This document shows positions 63,910 to 64,000 of a stretch of 64,000 nt of DNA, piece after piece. Numbering within the stretch: position 1 is the stretch's first letter; each line of letters opens with the position of its first letter. The notes below the pieces were generated by a model that saw only the letters and a program-made list of their open reading frames with translations, searched no databases and was not told where the DNA came from. This DNA comes from Moringa oleifera (Eukaryota; Streptophyta; Magnoliopsida; Brassicales; Moringaceae). The stretch is taken from positions 1,056,501 through 1,120,500 of the forward strand of contig JAJFZO010000747.1 of the NCBI GenBank assembly GCA_021397835.1, written 5' to 3'. A program made the position numbers and the translations under genes.

Positions 63910-64000
63910 GTAAGCATACCAAACATCTCTACAATTCTGGCAAGACAAAACTGATAATTCACTGATAAATTTGATAATAAGATCGGTGATTCAATAAGCT

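Overview
The window is nuclear DNA from a flowering plant. The evidence is GT-AG introns in nearly every gene, AT-rich intergenic DNA, chloroplast transit peptides, plant-only families (OCTOPUS-like, STP sugar carriers, NPF peptide carriers, a plant-type laccase) and a THIC gene with the plant 3'-UTR TPP riboswitch. The proteins look like those of a eudicot, possibly Malpighiales (poplar, castor or cassava relatives), but that placement is from memory and weak.

Layout from left to right. (1) 0.1-3.8 kb, minus strand: THIC (thiamin pyrimidine synthase), complete, with a 3'-UTR TPP aptamer, the splice sites it should control and a poly(A) signal between them. (2) 5.2-10.3 kb, minus: a 13-exon plastid FtsH metalloprotease of the FTSH7/9 type. 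(3) 12.3-17.8 kb, plus: a 1370-residue acidic membrane-anchored protein of unknown function with uORFs in its leader. (4) 19.0-21.2 kb, plus: an STP monosaccharide/H+ symporter whose first intron appears to be GC-AG. (5) 21.8-25.5 kb, plus: a family GH3 beta-glucosidase/exohydrolase without a signal peptide. (6) 29.3-30.5 kb, minus: a DIVARICATA-type two-repeat MYB factor. (7) 32.7-37.6 kb: gene-free, very AT-rich DNA made of duplicated blocks (about 1.67 kb period) and a degenerate satellite whose youngest part has a 107-bp period. (8) 41.7-45.2 kb, minus: a LAC4-like laccase with a miR397-like target site. (9) 47.5-49.4 kb, plus: an NPF8/PTR peptide transporter. (10) 50.4-51.2 kb, plus: a small conserved-looking protein with one membrane segment. 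(11) 53.9-55.8 kb, minus: an OCTOPUS-like (DUF740) protein with an internal 33-residue tandem duplication. (12) 57.5-61.1 kb, plus: a plastid anion/phosphate transporter of the PHT4;2 type. (13) 62.0 kb to the window end, plus: a CRCK-like receptor-like cytoplasmic kinase, cut by the window edge.

The genes are ordinary single nuclear genes, not an operon or pathway cluster. The only visible co-organisation is THIC with its own riboswitch. Exon boundaries were set by hand from splice consensus and reading-frame continuity. Every complete multi-exon model keeps phase from start to stop, and the predicted lengths (THIC 647, FTSH 823, STP 519, laccase 558, NPF 570, PHT4 530 residues) fit their families. 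The parts that may repay further work are the tandem-repeat region at 32.7-37.6 kb, the riboswitch splice architecture, the GC-AG intron, the uORFs of the large unknown protein, the miR397 site, and the young exonic duplication in the OCTOPUS-like gene.
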